Positions 60,664 through 64,000 of a stretch of 64,000 nucleotides of DNA are shown one piece after another. Position numbers and translations under genes: made by a program. Each line of letters starts with the position of its first letter. Position 1 is the first letter of the stretch. Source of the stretch: Massilia litorea (GTDB taxonomy: Bacteria > Pseudomonadota > Gammaproteobacteria > Burkholderiales > Burkholderiaceae_D); NCBI RefSeq assembly GCF_015101885.1, contig NZ_CP062941.1:3162001-3226000 (forward strand), written 5' to 3'. The notes under the pieces are model-generated. The model saw only the letters and a program-made list of their open reading frames with translations, was not told where the DNA came from and ran no database searches.

Positions 60664-63336
60664 TCAGGAGGAGGAGTGTTCCAGCCCGGCGCCGGCCTTC
60701 CGTGCGCGCGCACGCGGCGTGCCGAGCAGGATGGGCTGGAAGAAGACGGCGCCGACCAGGGTGCAGGCCAGCGACAGCACCAGCAGCGCACCCATGCTGG
60801 CGGTGCCCGGGTGGTGCGACAGCCACAGGCTGCCGAAGGCGGTGCCGGTGGTGGCCGCGCTCAGGATGATGGCCTCGGTCAGCCCCTGTTCCAGCAGGGC
60901 CGCCTGGCCCGCGCGCCAGGCCATCACGTAATAGATTTTAAAAGCGACGCCGACGCCCAGCAGCAGCGGCAGGGCGATGATGTTGGCGAAATTGAGCGGC
61001 ATGTCGAGCAGGACCGTCGCTTCGAGCGTGACCAGGCCCGACACCAGCAGCGGCACCATGGTCAGCAGCACGTCGCCGAAGCGCCGGAACGCCAGCCACA
61101 GCAGCAGCGTGATCGTCGCCACCGCCAGCAGCGCGGCCTGGACGAAGGCGTTGACGATCAGGTCGGCCGCGCCCATCACCGCGATCGGTCCGCCGCTGGC
61201 CTCCGGCGCGACCCGCTGCACGGCCAGCGCGAAGCGGCGCAGCAGGGCGTCGTCGCGCACCGCGGCCGTCCCGCCGGCGGCTTGCCGGGCGCCTTGCGGA
61301 CGGCGCGGGCTGGCGTCGACCAGCGCGCGGCCGTCGGCGGCGATCCAGTTACGCCGCAATTCCTCCGGGACGGATGCCAGCGTCACCGGTCCGGCCCCCA
61401 GCGCCTGGCGCAGGGCGTCGAGCGCAAGCGCCAGCGGCAGCGCCAGCGCCAGTTCGGCGCGATCGCGGCCGGCCGCATCGCCCCGCGCCAGCGCCGCCAG
61501 CGCGCGGCCAAGGCGCTGGGCCGCTGGCGCGCCGGCGCCGGGATGGTCGAGCGCGGCATTGCGCAGCGCCAGCGCGGCCGCGCGCAGGGCGCCAACGCGC
61601 GCCGCGTCCGGCGCCGGCGGCAGGGGCGCTCCTTCCAGGGCCGGCGCCAGGGCAGTGGCGGCGGCGCCGATCAGCGGCAGCTTGGCCGCCTGCTGCTCCG
61701 GCACCAGGCTGGCGGCGGTGACGACCCGTCCGACTTCCGGCAGGCGTTCGAGGCGGGCCGCCACCAGCCGCGCCTGCGCCAGCGTCGGGGTGAGCACCTG
61801 GATGTTGTCGAGGCCGATATCGGTGCTGCGCGACAGCGCCTGCAGGGCCACCATCGATTCGCTTTGCGGGCTTTTCAGGTGCAGCGGATTGAAGTCGAAC
61901 TCCAGGTGCCGCAGCAGCGGCAGGCCGGCAATCACCAGGGCCAGGGTGGCCACCAGCAGCGGCTTGCGGTGGGCCTGCAGGGCGCGGTCGACCGGGGCCA
62001 GCCAGGGATAGCCGGGGGCGCTGGCGGCGGGGCCTGGTGCGAGCACCTGGATCAATGCCGGCAACACGGTGAGGCAGGACGGCAGGGCGACGCACAGGAT
62101 GCCGACGCCGGCGATCTGGCCCAGTTCGGCCACGCCGCGGTAGGCGGTGGGCAGGAAGGACAGGAAGCCGAAGGCGGTGGCGATGGCGGCCAGGGTCAGC
62201 GGCAGGGAGATCGCGTGCGAGGTCTCGCGCAGGGCTTCCGCCGTGACGCCCTGGTGCCGGTGCAGCTCGCGAAAGCGCATGCCGAACTGGATGCCGAAGT
62301 CGATGCCGATCCCGACGAACAGGATCGCAAACGCAATCGAGATCAGGTTCAGGGCGCCCACCATCATCAGCCCCAGCGCCGAGGTCAGCACCAGGCCGCC
62401 CGCCATGGTCAGGCAGACCGCCAGCACCAGCTTGCCCGAGCGCAGTGCCCGCCACAGCAGCGCCAGCACCAGCAGCAGCGAGAGCAGGCCTTCGAGCAGC
62501 GTGCCTTCCTGCAGCGACGCGAATTCGTCGTCGGACAGCGGAATCGGCCCGGTCAGCATGATGCCGGCGTGGTAGCGCTCGGCCAGGCGCAGCTCGCGCG
62601 CCGCGGCGCGGATCGCCTCGGCGGCAGCCGCGCCGGGCATCAGGCCGCTGAAGTCGAGGACCGGCCTGACCTCGACCAGGCTGGACGCCGGGGCAGCCTT
62701 GGCGGCGCCATCGGCACCGGCCAGGTCCTGCCAGGACAGCGCCGCGGGCCGCCCGGCCAGCACGGCCTCGACCACGTCGGCGCTGCGCGCCAGCAGCGGC
62801 GCCATGCCGGCCAGCTCGACCTGGCCGGTCTGCAGCGGCGTGCCGAGCGTCACCGACAGCAGGTTGGCCAGCCCGCGCAGCGAGGGATCGTGGGCCAGGG
62901 CCTTCAGGAGCGGCCTGGCGTCGCGCAGCTGCCCGGTGAGATCGGCCAGCTCGGGCACGGACAGGTAGAGCAGCCCATTGCGCTGGAAAAATGGGTTGGC
63001 CTCGCCGAGGTTGACCGAGTGGAAGCGCTGCGGCTGCCCGCGCAGGCGCGCGGCCAGTTCGCGCGCAGCCTGCGCGGCCAGCTCGGGCGCCGGCGCGCGC
63101 ACGACGATCACCGTGGTGTCGCTGCGCTCGCGGAAGGCGGCCGTCACGGCGGCGTCGCGTTGCGCCCAGGGCGCGCCGGGATCCATCAGGCGGCCGACGT
63201 CGGTGGTGATGGCGAAGTGGCTGGCGGCATACAGCCCGGCCGCAAACACCAGCAGCGCGTACGCACCGATGACCGCCCAGGCATGGCGTACCGAGAGGTG
63301 GACGATCCGGGCGATCAGCTTGGTCAGCATACGCAT
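60664..63336 (-). CDS. hpnN: HpnN-type RND transporter
   Basis: About 890 residues with 12 membrane helices and two large periplasmic loops, in the pattern of hopanoid-specific RND transporters (MMPL-like). The N-terminus reads MLTKLIARIVHLSVRHAWAV. Helix-2-type IAFAILFVGIGIDFGIQFGM with the D residue, and the later LPLLLGVGVAFKIYYVMAW are visible. It moves hopanoids to the outer membrane. It forms an operon with mlaA. ATG 63336 or 63330 fit; I use the first. An earlier ATG at 63396 overlaps the divergent promoter region. Confidence 0.92.
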   Translation of the reverse strand: MRMLTKLIARIVHLSVRHAWAVIGAYALLVFAAGLYAASHFAITTDVGRLMDPGAPWAQRDAAVTAAFRERSDTTVIVVRAPAPELAAQAARELAARLRGQPQRFHSVNLGEANPFFQRNGLLYLSVPELADLTGQLRDARPLLKALAHDPSLRGLANLLSVTLGTPLQTGQVELAGMAPLLARSADVVEAVLAGRPAALSWQDLAGADGAAKAAPASSLVEVRPVLDFSGLMPGAAAAEAIRAAARELRLAERYHAGIMLTGPIPLSDDEFASLQEGTLLEGLLSLLLVLALLWRALRSGKLVLAVCLTMAGGLVLTSALGLMMVGALNLISIAFAILFVGIGIDFGIQFGMRFRELHRHQGVTAEALRETSHAISLPLTLAAIATAFGFLSFLPTAYRGVAELGQIAGVGILCVALPSCLTVLPALIQVLAPGPAASAPGYPWLAPVDRALQAHRKPLLVATLALVIAGLPLLRHLEFDFNPLHLKSPQSESMVALQALSRSTDIGLDNIQVLTPTLAQARLVAARLERLPEVGRVVTAASLVPEQQAAKLPLIGAAATALAPALEGAPLPPAPDAARVGALRAAALALRNAALDHPGAGAPAAQRLGRALAALARGDAAGRDRAELALALPLALALDALRQALGAGPVTLASVPEELRRNWIAADGRALVDASPRRPQGARQAAGGTAAVRDDALLRRFALAVQRVAPEASGGPIAVMGAADLIVNAFVQAALLAVATITLLLWLAFRRFGDVLLTMVPLLVSGLVTLEATVLLDMPLNFANIIALPLLLGVGVAFKIYYVMAWRAGQAALLEQGLTEAIILSAATTGTAFGSLWLSHHPGTASMGALLVLSLACTLVGAVFFQPILLGTPRARARKAGAGLEHSSS

Positions 63337-63467
63337 GAAATAATTGGCCCGCACGCCCATGTGAATTGGGCCGGCGCGGATACACCATAGTACCAAGTAC
63401 CATCCAGGCCGGCTTCGGCGTATGCTGGCGATGTCGTATTAAGGCCGCACGCACGGAAGGAGACCCC

Positions 63468-64000
63468 ATGAAACTGTCGATCATCCTGTTGCTGGCCATG
63501 CTGGTGCGGGCCTTCCCGGCCTATGCTGAGCAGGCCGGGAACCAAGCCGACAAACAGACCGGGGTGCAGGCCGCAATCGGATCGCCCGACCAGGCTGTAA
63601 AAACCACCATCGAGCGCGTGATGTCGGCCATCCACGGCGACCCCGGGGGCCGCGCCGGCGACCCGGAGCGCATCTACCAGCTGGTCCAGCAACATTTTCT
63701 GCCCGCCACCGATTTCGCCCTGACCACCCAGTATGCGGTCGGTCCGGCCTGGGCCAAGGCCACCCCGGCCCAGCGCGAGGCGCTGGTCGGGCAGTTCCAG
63801 ACCTTGCTGGCGCGCACCTTCGCCCTCCAGCTGACCCAGATCCGCGAGCAGGACACGCGCTTCACCTACGCGCCGGCGGCGCCGCTCGCGGAGGGCGCCG
63901 GCGACGCCGTGGTCAGGACCAGCGTGCTGACCGAGGGCGAGCGCATGCCGATCGACTACCGCCTGCGCAAGACCGGGGCCGGCTGGAAGATCTACGACAT
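63468..64000 (+). CDS. hpnM: MlaC/HpnM-family periplasmic protein, 3' end outside window
   Basis: 177 visible residues from ATG 63468 with AAGGAGACCCC upstream. A signal peptide (MKLSIILLLAMLVRAFPAYA) is followed by the MlaC-type domain (DQAVKTTIERVMSAIHGDP, HFLPATDFALTTQYAVGPAW, QREALVGQFQTLLARTFALQL). It carries lipids across the periplasm; in hopanoid clusters the member is called HpnM. It is divergent from hpnN, sharing a 131-bp control region. The C-terminus is cut off by the window end. Confidence 0.88.
   Translation, partial: MKLSIILLLAMLVRAFPAYAEQAGNQADKQTGVQAAIGSPDQAVKTTIERVMSAIHGDPGGRAGDPERIYQLVQQHFLPATDFALTTQYAVGPAWAKATPAQREALVGQFQTLLARTFALQLTQIREQDTRFTYAPAAPLAEGAGDAVVRTSVLTEGERMPIDYRLRKTGAGWKIYD

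Overview
The window is GC-rich chromosomal DNA of a Gram-negative beta-proteobacterium. Outer-membrane proteins (YaiO, MlaA), hopanoid genes, homogentisate and ferulate catabolism, an EgtB/SenA-type enzyme and DUF4148/DUF2783 proteins together suggest Massilia or another member of the Oxalobacteraceae. The genus is inferred from gene content, not from rRNA. No rRNA, complete tRNA, transposase, integrase or CRISPR array is visible.

Layout. 1-3400: a partial patatin-like lipase, lactate dehydrogenase lldD, a decayed tRNA 3' end, a strong hairpin and a small membrane protein. 3472-14920: a cell-surface polysaccharide locus. Six minus-strand genes encode a secreted deacetylase-like protein, a processive GT2 synthase, a beta-helix membrane protein, an alpha-toroid periplasmic protein, a YaiO barrel and a multi-spanning membrane protein. 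UDP-GlcNAc 2-epimerase (wecB) is divergent, followed by three regulators: a LuxR-type with a degenerate receiver, a Crp/Fnr protein and an ECF sigma factor. 15051-24447: tyrosine/homogentisate genes (hmgA-fahA) with a divergent LysR, then an MBL-fold / FAD monooxygenase / DUF2783 operon under another LysR, a four-helix copper protein, a MarR regulator and a DUF4148 protein. 24661-32586: a hydroxycinnamate operon (ech, vdh, fcs, an ABC binding protein and a tannase/feruloyl esterase) under a divergent MarR with a perfect 17-bp palindrome between them. 32726-47167: metabolic and transport genes, including a proline-rich repeat membrane protein, an EgtB/SenA-like enzyme coupled to a half-size EamA permease, a CLC antiporter, two MFS transporters, an alcohol dehydrogenase, an SDR, a thioesterase, a monooxygenase and an acetyltransferase.

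47439-64000: a hopanoid locus in two parts. dxs-hpnD-shc-hpnG overlap head to tail at one end, and mlaA-hpnN with divergent hpnM/mlaC (cut by the window end) lie at the other. Between them, about 53.1-58.4 kb is a lower-GC accessory stretch of eight small plus-strand genes and one frameshifted gene. These are punctuated by copies of a roughly 60-bp double-hairpin repeat, all in one orientation. One product looks SUKH/SMI1-like, one resembles DUF6984 and one has a HEPN-type RX4H motif, so the stretch resembles a polyimmunity or gene-cassette array.

The best candidates for an undescribed system are the six-gene polysaccharide module next to regulators that lack a normal phospho-acceptor, and the repeat-punctuated small-gene array inside the hopanoid locus.
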